Assembly (NCBI GenBank): GCA_963989385.1
Contig: OZ022501.1
Coordinates: 92,674,979 to 92,738,978 of the forward strand
Reading direction: 5' to 3'
DNA length: 64,000 bases
DNA from: Ctena decussata
Lineage: Eukaryota > Mollusca > Bivalvia > Lucinida > Lucinidae
The notes beneath the pieces are model-generated. The model saw nothing but the letters and a program-made list of their open reading frames with translations, searched no databases and was not told the DNA's origin. The translations under genes and the position numbers were made by a program. Below, one piece after another: positions 11,229 to 20,965 of the stretch. Each line of letters opens with the position of its first letter. Positions within the stretch are counted from its first letter, which is position 1.

Positions 11229-11243
11229 GATGCCGCCATTTTG
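11229..11243 (+). promoter_or_regulatory. Possible YY1-like core promoter motif
   Basis: GCCGCCATTTTGATG fits the GCCGCCATTTTG consensus that YY1 binds near start sites of many animal housekeeping and mitochondrial-protein genes. It lies 1.7 kb before the first visible NDUFA7 exon. The match is to a short motif only, and I found no start exon next to it. Confidence 0.2.
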
Positions 11244-11514
11244 ATGTTAGTATTGTTACCAACTGACGTTTGAAATGATGTTGACGTTACCTCACAATTA
11301 AAGACATACATGTACCTGTTGCAGTTTTGATACATTTTTTTCTGTAATATGAATTTCATTTAGAAAATAAAAAAAATGCAGATTTGTCAAGGACCTAGTT
11401 TTTACTTGTTTGTTCATTACAGAAGTCGTGCGGCTGACACTTGTACAGGTTCGCATGAAATAGACCTAAAAGTTCCTGTTCAATTTGAAATTATTATTAT
11501 CGTACGAAAGAAAA

Positions 11515-11669
11515 ATAGTCAATCATGGTCTCCGATGCGGAAAGGGAAATCCCAACCCTCGGGTATAAGGGATGTGTCGGAAACTCGGCAAGCCTCGTTT
11601 CCGACACACCCAGTATGCCCATGGGTTGGGATTTCCCTGTTCGCATTGGAGACCAATGATAGATTCTAT
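11515..11669. repeat. Foldback MITE
   Basis: The left arm ATAGTCAATCATGGTCTCCGATGCGG...GGGAAATCCCAACCC pairs with the right arm GGGTTGGGATTTCCC...CGCATTGGAGACCAATGATAGATTCTAT. The loop contains a second palindrome around TCGGAAACTCGGCAAGCCTCGTTTCCGA. The ORFs on both strands here reflect the palindrome. Confidence 0.85.
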
Positions 11670-12303
11670 TTGTATCATTCATCATTTGTCTGAACATCAC
11701 TATGTTCCACGAACATTTTATAGTTGCTGAATGATCTCTTGACATCATTTTCACGTCCAGTGAAGCATGATCATTTTGGCATAAAAATATATGGAACCAA
11801 CCTTACCTACTTGTTGCTTGTTACTTGTCTTGGAGTTCTGGACTATCTAGTCCCACACGCCTGTTGGCGTTACCTCATCGTCTTGCAGGAGGGCAAGTGC
11901 ACCTGTACTCAAAACCCACCCCTGGAAATTTTAGGGGCAGCTTTTGAGATAATAATGAATAGGTTTATACTAGATTTTTGTGGTTATAGAGATATTGTGT
12001 TTTGTATGAGCTATATAAGTAGAAGTAACTTAGTAGTTAATATTTCACTCTTGGCAATGACAGATAATGAGGTGTGCAAGAACCATTAACCTAACACAAG
12101 AAGTTTTGGTGTTTATAATGATCAGCCTCGAATGCCCTTTATGTAGATTCACAAACACTGTGATGGCTAATCATTATTATTCTTGGTGATCATTTACCAT
12201 TATTTGCCAAAGATGAAAAAGCTGTGTTACTGAATAGCTTTGCATCTTCTCATTCCTTTCTTTTATTTTTTTTTTCATTTTTTATTGCATTAAGTTATAC
12301 AGA

Positions 12304-12570
12304 GCCGGGCCGGGTAGCTCAATCGGTAGGGCCCCTGACTCATAAGTCAGAGGTCGTGGGTTCGAATCCCGGTCTGGCCACTTACTTTCGTTTCTCCTTC
12401 CGCTGATTCAAGAAGGGTAGTTGTCAGTTACTGGCGAAAGTATGTGCACTTAGTACTGGTTAACTGCTTAGGAGGTCTAAGCCTGCCCAGGAATAGTGTG
12501 GTTAGGTTAACTGACCGTCCCGACATGACCATAGTTGTTTACCGTGGACGTTAAGCATCAAATCAACCAA
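12304..12570 (+). mobile_element. tRNA-derived SINE, full length with 15-bp target duplication
   Basis: The 77-bp head resembles a tRNA. Its acceptor halves (GCCGGGC/GTCTGGC) can pair, its A-box-like stretch is GTAGCTCAATCGG, its anticodon arm is CTGACTCATAAGTCAG, and its B box is GGTTCGAATCC. These are the internal RNA polymerase III promoter parts. The body runs through CTTACTTTCGTTTCTCCTTCC and ends near ACCGTGGACGTTAAGC. Identical 15-bp copies of ATTAAGTTATACAGA flank it at 12289-12303 and 12571-12585, showing retroposition. The anticodon loop is one base short and the element continues into the body, so it is a SINE and not a working tRNA gene. It resembles bivalve SINEs of the MetaSINE type (inference). 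Confidence 0.93.
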
Positions 12571-12922
12571 ATTAAGTTATACAGAATGTCACTCTTACAC
12601 CAGGATACTCATTTCACTATTGCACACCTTTGTGGAGCATCAATTGGTTCCACCAATTAACTTGTTTTATGAAGCAAACCATGTTTCTAAGACAAAAAAT
12701 AGTGACTCAATATAATTATGTCAATTTCGAATATTTTAGCTTGCCTGTATGAAAAAACAGGGAGCTGTTGTTGTCAACTTAACATTGGTGTGGGTGTCAC
12801 ACTTTAAAGTTTTAAGACAAAGTTTTCTTTATGTGATGTGTGCAAGGTTCTGTCAGACCAGCTATCCTGTATATGGAAAAGCCTTGTTTTATTTATTCAT
12901 TTATGTTATTTTTTCTTTGCAG

Positions 12923-12969
12923 CGGAAAATAAAACCTCCTGTACGTTTTCCAAATAGTGTAGCTCCAAG
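12923..12969 (+). CDS. NDUFA7: NDUFA7 exon encoding RKIKPPVRFPNSVAPR
   Basis: A 47-nt internal exon after a TTTTTTCTTTGCAG acceptor and before a GTAAGC donor. It starts in phase 0 and ends with AG, which the next exon completes to an Arg codon. The encoded basic segment sits where animal homologues have the stretch just before RTQPPP. A MITE begins at the donor itself (see 12973-13227). Confidence 0.88.
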
Positions 12970-15900
12970 GTAAGCGAGGGAGTATTTGATGATAATTAGG
13001 GATACTTTTTCTTATTTTTAATCAAAACCATATGTTGTGACCCCTCATCTGGACCATCTCATTGAGACGGTTCAGATAAGGGTTTCTACATATGTTTTTT
13101 TAATGAGCTGGGACAGATGAGGGGTCTTCAGATAAGGGGTCACATATGTTTTTAATGAGCCGGTTCAGAATACAGTTTTATGCAGAACTAATAAAATTAT
13201 CTAAAATTGTCACCAAATACTCCCTCTTATCGAGAGCTCTGTAAATTTGAACCCACTGGTAGATGATAAATTGATCAGGCCCTTCTCTTGGCTTCAGCTC
13301 ATGTCATTAGGGCAGCCTTTTTCTTGGCACTTAAAAAAGCTGATTTTGCTTTATATTTCCTCTGAGATAATGGCTGAAAAAATAACAAAAATTCAGACAC
13401 TTAAAAAGCAGTTGCTGCATTTAGCATGAAATTTGAACAAACTGCCTTTCTTTATCAGTGATGTACTCGAGAAGTCCAGGCAACATGGCAAACAGTGTAG
13501 ACCCTGATGAGACTGTTCCTTCAGGAGCAGTCTCATCAGGGTCCAAACTGTTTGCCCAGAAACGTCTGTCCCAGCTTTAGGAGCATCATCATGTCAAGGT
13601 GACACATACAGTACATCCAAGTTCAAGTCTTTGTTTAAAAGATAAGATAAGATTTATTTTGAGTCGGCAAGTATCAAACAGACAACATAAGCTCTAGTGA
13701 GCTTTTGAACCGACTATGATTTTCAGTGGGGCTATTAAGAATATGGATGGTATAATGGACCAAAGCTATGTTTTTTTGATAGATAAATAGAATTCAACAA
13801 AAATGTTATCAATTAGTCTTATCTTTAAAGGCTAGGTTCTTTATAAATTTTACAAAATTGTCAGTTTTGAACTTTTCAGCAGTTATGGATTTTTTTTTCT
13901 TTCTGAATATGATTGAGAGAATATAAGCTTCTTTCATGGGTGTATGGTGTGGATAGAAAAGTCTTTTATGAGGGTCACTGTTCGGCATCACAAGGCTTGC
14001 TAAGTGATGCTGAACAGTGATCCTGAGTGACAGATTTTTCTATCCACACCATACACCCATTTGATTTACAATATTTGACTTGCTAAAGAGTACAACTTTA
14101 GCCATTCAAGGGTTTCTACTCAATTTTAACGAAGCTGAGGCCACCAACAGCCACCGTCTGGTTCTTTATGTCAATGTCCGTGTGCATAAACTGACGTCAT
14201 TTTTCTGTTTTCATGACGTCATCATCTGTAGAAACCAGTGTCACTTGACAACACAAGATGCATGACCTATACAACTAGTGCATTGAATGCTCTTGATTTT
14301 TATCTGGTCCCGGGTGAGATAACTTGAGTGAGATAAAAATTGCTGGTACAGGTAAAAAATGTTCATATCCTTCACCATTTCAGTAGTGGACTATCAATGG
14401 TGAAGGTGTCTAAATAATTTGGAGACCTTCACCATTTCAGTAATGGATTCTCTTATAGAAATATGTACAGAATTTATGGTATCTTCTATTCTTTGACAGG
14501 ACTCAGCCTCCGCCAAACCTACCAGATGGTCCATCAGGAACCCTCTCTGCGAACCCCTACTGTACTAGGGATGCCCGCAGGTTAAATAACCCTCCAGAGA
14601 ATGTGTTTATAGCTGGACGGAAAATGCTTCCACCACCAGGCGCAGACGGGTAAGGCTAAACCCAGTTTTCGTCTTGCCTGCGAAGCAGAAGCGAGACATA
14701 GGTATTTCTTTTCCGGTGTCGGCGCCGTAAACTTTCATCGAGTTTTTGCATTTAGGTCAGTTTCACAAAGCGCTGACAGGCGAGACACCGCATTCCGCGG
14801 AATTCTTGTCCAGTTAAGAAGAAGTAACAGGGACTAATTTTCCATATTTCTCAATAATAGTTCATATTATTGTGGCCCCCTCATTAGAACTGTCTCATGG
14901 AGACAGTTCTAATGAGAGGTCAAAATGTATTTATGTTATCGTTGAGAATTAAGAAAGATTATCTCAGAATTATCCTCAACACCCCATTTTATCGGGGCTC
15001 TGTAAAACTTTGAGGGGGAGCAACTCCACAGTTTTCATTCAGCATGTTCAGTGATAGGCATAAGCTCCACTAAGGCCAAAATAAAGAATGATGTGGTTAA
15101 ATAGGGTAATCTGACACTGTCTTAACAGGTTCCACTCTATTAAGGGTCACTTTAAGCAGCCACCTTTTCGAGTTCCCTTGATCTAAAAGAAACTATATTT
15201 GAGCCGCGACACAAGACTCAGATCAGCCGGGGCATCCACCCAGTCCGATCAGAGTCTTCGCTAACGCTTAAAGGGTAGCTAAGTGTCCAAGCTACCTTCA
15301 TACGGACAGCGAAGACTCTGATCAGACTGGGCAGATGCCCAGGCTGATCTAAGTCTGGGCTGGGCGCACAACCACATTGTTGGTTTTCTTGTGTCGCGGC
15401 TCGTTTTAGGGTCATCCACCTTACGCAGCCTGATTCTATGGAAAAGTTTCTACCCATGTCTTATACTTGTCTATATACTCTAAACATTTAAACTTCTCCT
15501 TCAGCTCAGATCTCAGATCCCAGAAAAGTTTGGTCCTGCAAGGAGACTCGTCTCCCTAGTCTCTCTCTAACTTGATCCCTGTTGCTGACTCTTAAACATT
15601 AGGTCTGTCACCACCATGGGTTTGAGCTTAGCTGGGTGCCCACGGGAGAAAGCTTCATTCTGCTTGTGGAAGGTCAGGTGATTTTCCCTTGGAGCCTTCA
15701 CCCACCTCTGCTGAACAGTTTGCTTGATATAAGTGAAATATACTTGAAACAACCATAAAACACATATAGAAAAAAATACCATCAGTTCATTTGTGCAGGC
15801 TGGTCCAGACATATAAAGTTTGTTTGCAATAAACATTCTAAGTTTTGGGACAGATAAGCCTGAAATGATAGTATAGACCCAGATCAGACCACTCCAAAAG

Positions 15901-18900
15901 GAGCAGTCTGATTAGGGTCTACACTTTTTGTCGCTTCTTCCAAGGTCCAGGACTTCTAGCTTAGCAAAGATTTGAAGATGATGTAGACAGAAGAGGAGAT
16001 GGGAAGACAATATTGAGGAGTGGAGATGGATGGACTTTGCTTGCTCAACTAGGGCAGCTGCATATAGGACTAGGTGCCCCAAAGACCTCACAAGGCTATG
16101 GGATAGACTAGATTAGACTGTTTGTCAGTCTGTCTGCATGTTTTGGAAACATAATGGCACTGTAAAACTAAAGTGTTCCATTTTTAGGGCAGTAATGGTC
16201 ATTACTTTAGGTGTCTGATTTTTGTCCCCTGACGTTGTCCAAGGGGACCATAGTAATGGGTTAAGTTTGTCCAGACCGTCTGTCCATCCATCAGTCAGCA
16301 TATCTTGTGTCCTAAACTCCTCCTTCAGTTTTCATCTGATTTTCATAAAACTTAAAGGATATTGTTATTACCACCTGACGTAGATCATATTACATGTATA
16401 TTGGGGTCATGCTCAGACCCTTTTGCCAGAGTTACAGCCCTTTATCTGTGTCCTCAACTTCTCCTTCAGTTTTCATCTGATTTTCATAAAACTTTTAGGG
16501 CATTATTATCACCACCTGACATGGATAATATTTTAGTGGGGTTATGACCCAACCCTGTCTGCCACAGTTATGCCCCTTTATCTATAAATCTGTCTGTAGA
16601 CAAATCTCGCATCCTGAACTCCTCTTTCAGTTATCAATCCTTTTTCATAAAGCTTTCAGGATATTGTTATCACCACCAGACATGGATCATTATATGCTGG
16701 TCAAAGATGGGTCATATTATTTCGTGGCCTCTCTCCGTCTGTCTTTCCATCTGTTAACTTTTCGTGTCCACTCCATGTCTCCTTAACCCCTTGATAGATT
16801 TTTTGAAACTTGGGTCAGATGTTTGCCTTATCGAGACAATGTGCAGAACTCATATTTCAAAGATGTCCGACAAAGGTCAATGTCACACTTAGAGGTCGAA
16901 GGTCAAAACGTGACATGTCTTGTCCGCTCCATATCTCAAGAACCGTTTTAAGATTTCTTCTTGAAAGTTTGTACAAATATAAAGCACCATCAGACGACCT
17001 GCAGAGAAAAAAAGAACCATAACCCTACTTTCAGTTTTGACAGAATTATGTCCCTTTGTATTTTTCGTATAGTAATTCCATATAAGCATTTAAGATTTCT
17101 TCATGAAAGTTTGTGTAAATATAAAGCATCATCAGATAATGTGCAGAGAAAAAGAATTATAACCCTATTCTCAGTTTTGATGGACTTATGCACCTTTGTA
17201 TTTTTCATATAGTAATTTCATTTTAGCTTTGTGTCTGCTCCATATCTTGAAACCTGTTTAAGGTTTCTTCATGAAAGTTTGTACAAATATCATACGATAT
17301 ACAGAGAAAAAAAACATAACCGTACTTTCTGTTCAGATGAAATTATGCCCCTTTGTAATTTTTGTCTAGGAATTTCTTATTAGCTTTGTTTGTTCTGCCT
17401 TATTATTGAAGATTTAAGCTACTGACAAAGTTCTGTCATCTCTTGTTTTCTTTCCAACTTTAAGCCCAACAGGCATATATTGCCCCGCTCAGCAGAGCTC
17501 TTGTAATTCATTGGGGTCATGCTCGGACCCTCTCTGTCAGAGTTATGTCCCTTTATCTGTAAATCTGTGCATAGACAAATCTTGTGTACTTAACTAACTG
17601 TTCTTTCAGTTTTTAAACAATTTTCATAAAACTTACAGGATATTGTTATCACCACCTGACATGGATCATATTTTATCAGGGACATACCCGTAATCCAACC
17701 TTTTCTGCAAAGTTACGAACTTTTTTCTGTGAATCTGTCAGCAGACAAATCTTGTGTCCTCAACCCCTTCTTCAATTTTCTTCCAAGTTCCATAAAACTT
17801 TCAAGATATTGTAATCACCACCTGCCATGGATCATATTCTATCAGGGTCATGATCAGACTCTTGCTGACAGAGTTATGGCCTTTTATCTGTAAATCTGTG
17901 TTAGATTTTGTGTCCACAACTTCCCCTTCAGTTTTCAACCAGTTTTCATAAAATTTTCAGGATATTATCACCATCTGACATGGACCATATTTCATCAGAG
18001 TCATGATCAGACCCTTTCTACCAGAGTTACAGCCCTTTATCTGTAAATAAGTTGTATGTATGAAACTTACCAGAAACTGAATTCAGCATCTGTTGTTTAG
18101 TTCATCATATGATAGATATTTGTCAGAAACATGTCCATTGATTGTCACTCAACTTGTAGCCATGACTCCTTTCAAAATCGAATTTCCCAGTTACTGATAT
18201 GAGCTGCGACACGACAAAACCAACAATGTGGTTGTGCGCCCTGTGCAGACTCAGATCAGCCTGGGCATCAGCTCAGTCTGATTAGACTCGTCGTTAAAAG
18301 CTCAAAGTGTAGCTAAGGGTCTAAGCTACCTCTATGCGGACAGCGAAGACTCTGATCAGACTGGGCGGATGCCCAGGCTGATCTGAGTCTGCGCTGGGCG
18401 CACAACCACATTGTTGGTTTTGTCGTGTCGTGGCTCATATGTCAATACGATGGGAATGTTTGGCCTTTTATATCTTGTTTTTTTATGGTTTGTCTAAAGT
18501 CATGTTTTCTCAAGTTGGACTCTGCAAAATGTATTGGATTATAAGACTGGAATTTGTCCTTCCAAAAAACAGCACATAACGTAAATCAGTCTTGTGTAAT
18601 TCAGCTATAAAATTGGGTTTTCCCTCCAAAACAGTCCAAAAGATCCAACTCCATCTTACAATATGGGATCCAGGGGGTGAGCTTCGGGGCTTCAGTCCCT
18701 GCGAGCTTGTTATGTACAATATGTAGCCCTGCAGATACTAAGGAGCTTCTTATGCCAGTTTGAGGCAATTTATCTGTGTGGTTAGAATAAAATATATGTC
18801 GTGACATCTCATTAGAATTGCCTCACCGTGGCAAAAATATATTTTTCAAGGCAAAAAGAGTGAGTGAGTGATATGGCTTTTAAGGCACATCAGCACAAAA

Positions 18901-19302
18901 AGGCTATTTTGCAGCGAAAACACTTTAAAAGAATATGTTTTATATGCATAAGGTCAGAAACGAATGCACAGTAAAGACAAAAGGAACAGTATGAAAAATT
19001 CTTACCAAATTGATCCCTAATTATGTCATGTTTTCAAGCCATCCTTTCCCCCTCCACACCCACCTGCATACATATCGCAGCTTCCCAGCCCCACCACTTA
19101 TTCAGAGCCCCACCAGTATGTGGTGTTCTGGATCTGAGCCTGTGCAGAATGGAAAAAAAATCAATCTTATAACTGTACAAATCTGTTATTTATTTATTTC
19201 TTTTTCAGGGCGGAGGTGGCCAAGGTAAAAAAATCAGTTTTAAATATGAGACCTGGATTTGGGTATGATTACGGCGATGGTGTTGGAAAATATCCCACAT
19301 AG
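12923..19302 (+). CDS. NDUFA7: NADH dehydrogenase 1 alpha subcomplex subunit 7, gene span (first exon missing)
   Basis: An accessory subunit of mitochondrial respiratory complex I, on the matrix side; it supports assembly and stability and does not itself catalyse electron transfer. Three spliced exons give about 96 residues, against about 113 in the human protein. The block TQPPPNLPDGPSGTLSANPYCTRDARR aligns with the conserved [24 protein letters not shown] core of animal NDUFA7. Exons: 12923-12969, 14500-14649 and 19209-19302; introns of 1,530 and 4,559 bp, all GT-AG. Phases agree (AG|G and GG|G). The stop is TAG at 19300-19302. The start codon exon was not found; it should encode a short basic N-terminus and end in phase 0. 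The introns are packed with MITEs and tandem arrays. No promoter or polyadenylation site is assigned with confidence. Confidence 0.93.
12973..13227. mobile_element. MITE at the NDUFA7 splice donor
   Basis: The ends AGCGAGGGAGTATTTGATGATAATT and (reverse complement of the right end) AGAGGGAGTATTTGGTGACAATT are inverted repeats, each bounded by TA (12971-12972 and 13228-13229). The interior is a second imperfect palindrome (GACCCCTCATCTGGACC ... AGATAAGGGGTC). The TA duplication fits a Tc1/mariner-type mobiliser. A related hairpin is at 14874-14931. Confidence 0.65.
13489..13555. repeat. Short hairpin repeat, family H, copy 1
   Basis: GCAAACAGTGTAGACCCTGATGAGACTG ... CAGTCTCATCAGGGTCCAAACTGTTTGC. 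Related hairpins with the GTAGACCC-GAT-AGAC core are at 15871-15925 and 20472-20538. It lies in an NDUFA7 intron. 13556-13930 holds nothing else. Confidence 0.8.
13937..14060. repeat. Foldback MITE in NDUFA7 intron
   Basis: TGGGTGTATGGTGTGGATAGAAAA is mirrored by TTTTTCTATCCACACCATACACCCA, and the inner GTCACTGTTCGGCATCAC pairs with GTGATGCTGAACAGTGA. From 14061 to 14499 only short TTCACCATTTCAGTA duplications are seen. Confidence 0.85.
14500..14649 (+). CDS. NDUFA7: NDUFA7 core exon
   Basis: A 150-nt exon between a TTCTTTGACAG acceptor and a GTAAGG donor. After completing the split Arg codon it encodes TQPPPNLPDGPSGTLSANP and then YCTRDARR, the hallmark of the family, followed by a less conserved NPPENVFIAGRKMLPPPGAD tail. 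It ends in phase 2. Confidence 0.95.
14668..14800 (+). repeat. Dispersed repeat fragment (CTTGCCTGCGAAGCAGAAGCGAGACA)
   Basis: A GC-richer block containing GCCTGCGAAGCAGAAGCGAGACATAGG and GTGTCGGCGCCGTAAAC. A similar block occurs at 33310-33380 and 34621-34650 (GTGCCGGTGTCGTTAAC, CAGGCGAGAGA). It is intronic and non-coding. Confidence 0.4.
14874..14931. repeat. Hairpin related to the splice-site MITE
   Basis: GGCCCCCTCATTAGAACTGTCTC ATGG AGACAGTTCTAATGAGAGGTC. The hairpin, plus the downstream TATCGGGGCTCTGTAAA, parallels 13036-13250. Confidence 0.7.
15201..15402. mobile_element. Palindromic MITE family P, copy 2 (intronic, deleted arm)
   Basis: Same ends (GAGCCGCGACACAA ... TTGTGTCGCGGCTC). 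About 35 bp of the left arm are missing, so ACACAA joins directly to GACTCAGATC. It lies in the second visible NDUFA7 intron. The minus-strand frame across it is a shadow. Confidence 0.9.
15871..15925. repeat. Short hairpin repeat, family H, copy 2
   Basis: GTATAGACCCAGATCAGACCACTCC ... GGAGCAGTCTGATTAGGGTCTAC. Intronic. 15403-15870 and 15926-16200 hold nothing else. Confidence 0.75.
16205..18060 (+). repeat. Tandem-repeat-core element(s) in NDUFA7 intron
   Basis: A hairpin-like start (TGTCCCCTGACGTTGTCCAAGGGGACCA) is followed by degenerate ~140-160 bp units. These carry TTTTCATAAAACTT, GATATTGTTATCACCACCTGACATGGATCATAT, GGGTCATG-TCAGACCC and AGAGTTA-GCCCTTTATCTGT. Between about 16,740 and 17,460 a second array interrupts (CATATCTTGAAAC, AGATTTCTTCTTGAAAGTTTGTACAAATATAAAG), possibly a nested element. 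Short frames on both strands are by-products. The layout resembles Helentron-like or pearl-type bivalve elements with tandem cores (inference). Confidence 0.75.
18201..18436. mobile_element. Palindromic MITE family P, copy 3 (intronic)
   Basis: Full length, 236 bp, GAGCTGCGACACGACAAAACC ... GGTTTTGTCGTGTCGTGGCTC. Flanks read GATA|TGAG and GCTCA|TAT, consistent with a TA target if the terminus is TGAGC. It lies in the last NDUFA7 intron. Confidence 0.93.
18590..18700. repeat. Partial copy of the hairpin repeat at 25062-25150
   Basis: GGGTTTTCCCTCCAAAACAGTCC, AAAAGATCCAACTCCATCTTACAA and ATGGGATCCAGG resemble one arm of the foldback at 25062-25150. 18701-19208 otherwise shows only AT-rich intron sequence. 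Confidence 0.45.
19209..19302 (+). CDS. NDUFA7: NDUFA7 last coding exon
   Basis: It follows a TTTCTTTTTCAG acceptor. The first base completes a Gly codon, then come AEVAKVKKSVLNMRPGFGYD, YGDGVGKYPT and TAG. Basic, Tyr/Gly-rich C-termini like this are variable in the family; human NDUFA7 also ends in a divergent tail. The phase match with the previous exon supports it. A family P MITE lies 131 bp after the stop and may be part of the 3' UTR. Confidence 0.85.
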
Positions 19303-19432
19303 CAGAGCTTCAGCTTGGACAAATAGTTTACTGACTGGATTTGTCAGAACTCCTAAGACCTTATAAACACAATTTTTCAAAGTTTTTTTTTTTTTTATTA
19401 TGTTTGTAATTTCTCCACCAATTATACATACA

Positions 19433-19666
19433 TGAGCCGCGGCACTAGAAAACCAAAGTGGCATGTGCACCATATGCAGACTCACATCAGCCTGGGCATC
19501 CACCCAATCTGATCAGTTTTTGCTGTGCACTTAAAGGGTAACTAAAGGTCCAAGCTACCTCCATGCCTACAGTGAAGAATCTGATCATACTGGGCAGATG
19601 CCTCGGCTGATCTGAGTCCTCGCATGGCACACATGCCACTTTGTGGGTTTTGCCATGTCGCAGCTC
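19433..19666. mobile_element. Palindromic MITE family P, copy 4
   Basis: GAGCCGCGGCACTAGAAAACC ... GGTTTTGCCATGTCGCAGCTC, 234 bp, more diverged than the other copies. It starts 131 bp after the NDUFA7 stop codon. Confidence 0.9.
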
Positions 19667-19671
19667 ACATA

Positions 19672-19881
19672 TACAGTCAACTCCTGATATCTTGAACACT
19701 GATATCTCAAAGTATCTTCTGATATCAGAGAATACATTTCCTTTATTTATTTACATTTCAGACTCCTGTTATCTCAAACTACTGATATCTCAAGGTAAAT
19801 TTTCTGGTACCAGAAAATTTACTTTGAGATATGAGTAGTTTGGGCTGACATTTGACTTCGAGATATTGAGAGTTGACTGTA
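19672..19881. mobile_element. MITE with TA target, CAGT ends (pogo/mariner-like)
   Basis: TA-CAGTCAACTCCTGATATCTTGAA ... GAGATATTGAGAGTTGACTG-TA. The interior has further ATATCTCAA palindromes. A 5'-CAG terminus with a TA duplication is usual for pogo/Tc1-mariner MITEs (family assignment is inference). The neighbouring hairpin at 19885-19935 (AGAACCTC-TTAGAATTG ... ATCTAATGAGATTCT) is separate. Confidence 0.7.
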
Positions 19882-20471
19882 GTAGAACCTCCTTAGAATT
19901 GCCTCAGCTAGACAGATCTAATGAGATTCTACCACATACATGTATATTTTATTTGGAGAAATACATGTACCTTATTTTATTTGATAAATGCCCTTAGGGC
20001 CCTGCAATTTACAGGTTCTATAAATGTCACTGTTGGGACAAAATTGTGCAAATGCAGCCATGGATTCTTTTGGCTGAGCCTTTTGGAGACCGTCATTACG
20101 AGAATAAAAACAATAACAAAGTGCTTATTTGGTGGTTTGGATTCAATATTTGTGATATTTGGCCACTTTAAAAAAAAAAAAAAAAATAGGGGGTTTGGTG
20201 GGGTAGGGGCTGCAAAATAATGGTTAGAGGAAATATTTGTAAAAATAGAAATAAAAAAAATCAGCAAAAACTTAAAATTTCCAAAGGTATATTCAGTGGC
20301 CTGCTGCTACAAAGAGTATGCAACTGATGCCAAGGGACAGCACTCTGGCTTGAATTAGTTGTCTCTCTTCTTATGGAGGGCTAGATTTCACTGATGAAGG
20401 AATAATTATAAATGTACCTGGGAATCAAATACTGTGTGTTAACCCTTTCAATTTCAACATTTTTGAGACAT

Positions 20472-20538
20472 GCAAACAGTGCAGACCCAGTTCAGATGCC
20501 GCAGAATGCGGCATCTGATCAGGGTCTACACTGTTTGA
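20472..20538. repeat. Short hairpin repeat, family H, copy 3
   Basis: GCAAACAGTGCAGACCCAGTTCAGATGCCGC AGAAT GCGGCATCTGATCAGGGTCTACACTGTTTG. A nearly perfect 30-bp stem. 19940-20470 contains a poly-A run at 20171-20186 and no gene; 20540-20960 shows nothing. Confidence 0.85.
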
Positions 20539-20965
20539 ATACAGGAATTGCTATGCAAAGTAACGTCCACCAGAAACCCCTAAAAACAGAAATGAAATCA
20601 TCCAAATGATAAGGAGGGACAAGTCCACTGTAAAAAAATTAGGCTGAAGTTATCTCCCTTGTAAATTATTGGCTTAATTAATGTGGCCTTTTTATAAACT
20701 TAAATGAATATATCAGGGCTGTGTTTCAGTTTTAGAAATAAAGACTATTATGCCGAGTGTATCTTTCTGAAAATTTGGATATGTATGGTTGCCATTATGG
20801 TGCCGCATTAAATATATGTTAGAAATGTTTGATTGCATATAGTTATTTATGTTATGTGTGTATTAAAAAGAAAAGGATTACAAGATATTTGTTGTTGTTG
20901 CTATAGTTTACCACTTCAAATGTCTGTTTTATACCATTCCAGCATATTTGTTTCAGACCAGAGTA

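Noticed and set aside
12304..12380. Apparent tRNA gene with CAT anticodon
   Set aside because: The anticodon loop is one base short, the sequence continues into a conserved SINE body, and target duplications enclose the whole 267 bp.
15218..15457. 79-aa minus-strand frame
   Set aside because: It lies within palindromic MITE family P; similar frames (19487-19699, 44655-44846) arise from the same element.
19700..20200. AATAAA-like signals after NDUFA7 as its polyadenylation site
   Set aside because: Several AT-rich matches lie 800-1,450 bp downstream (for example near 20105, 20250 and 20740) with no supporting GT-rich context, so none could be chosen.
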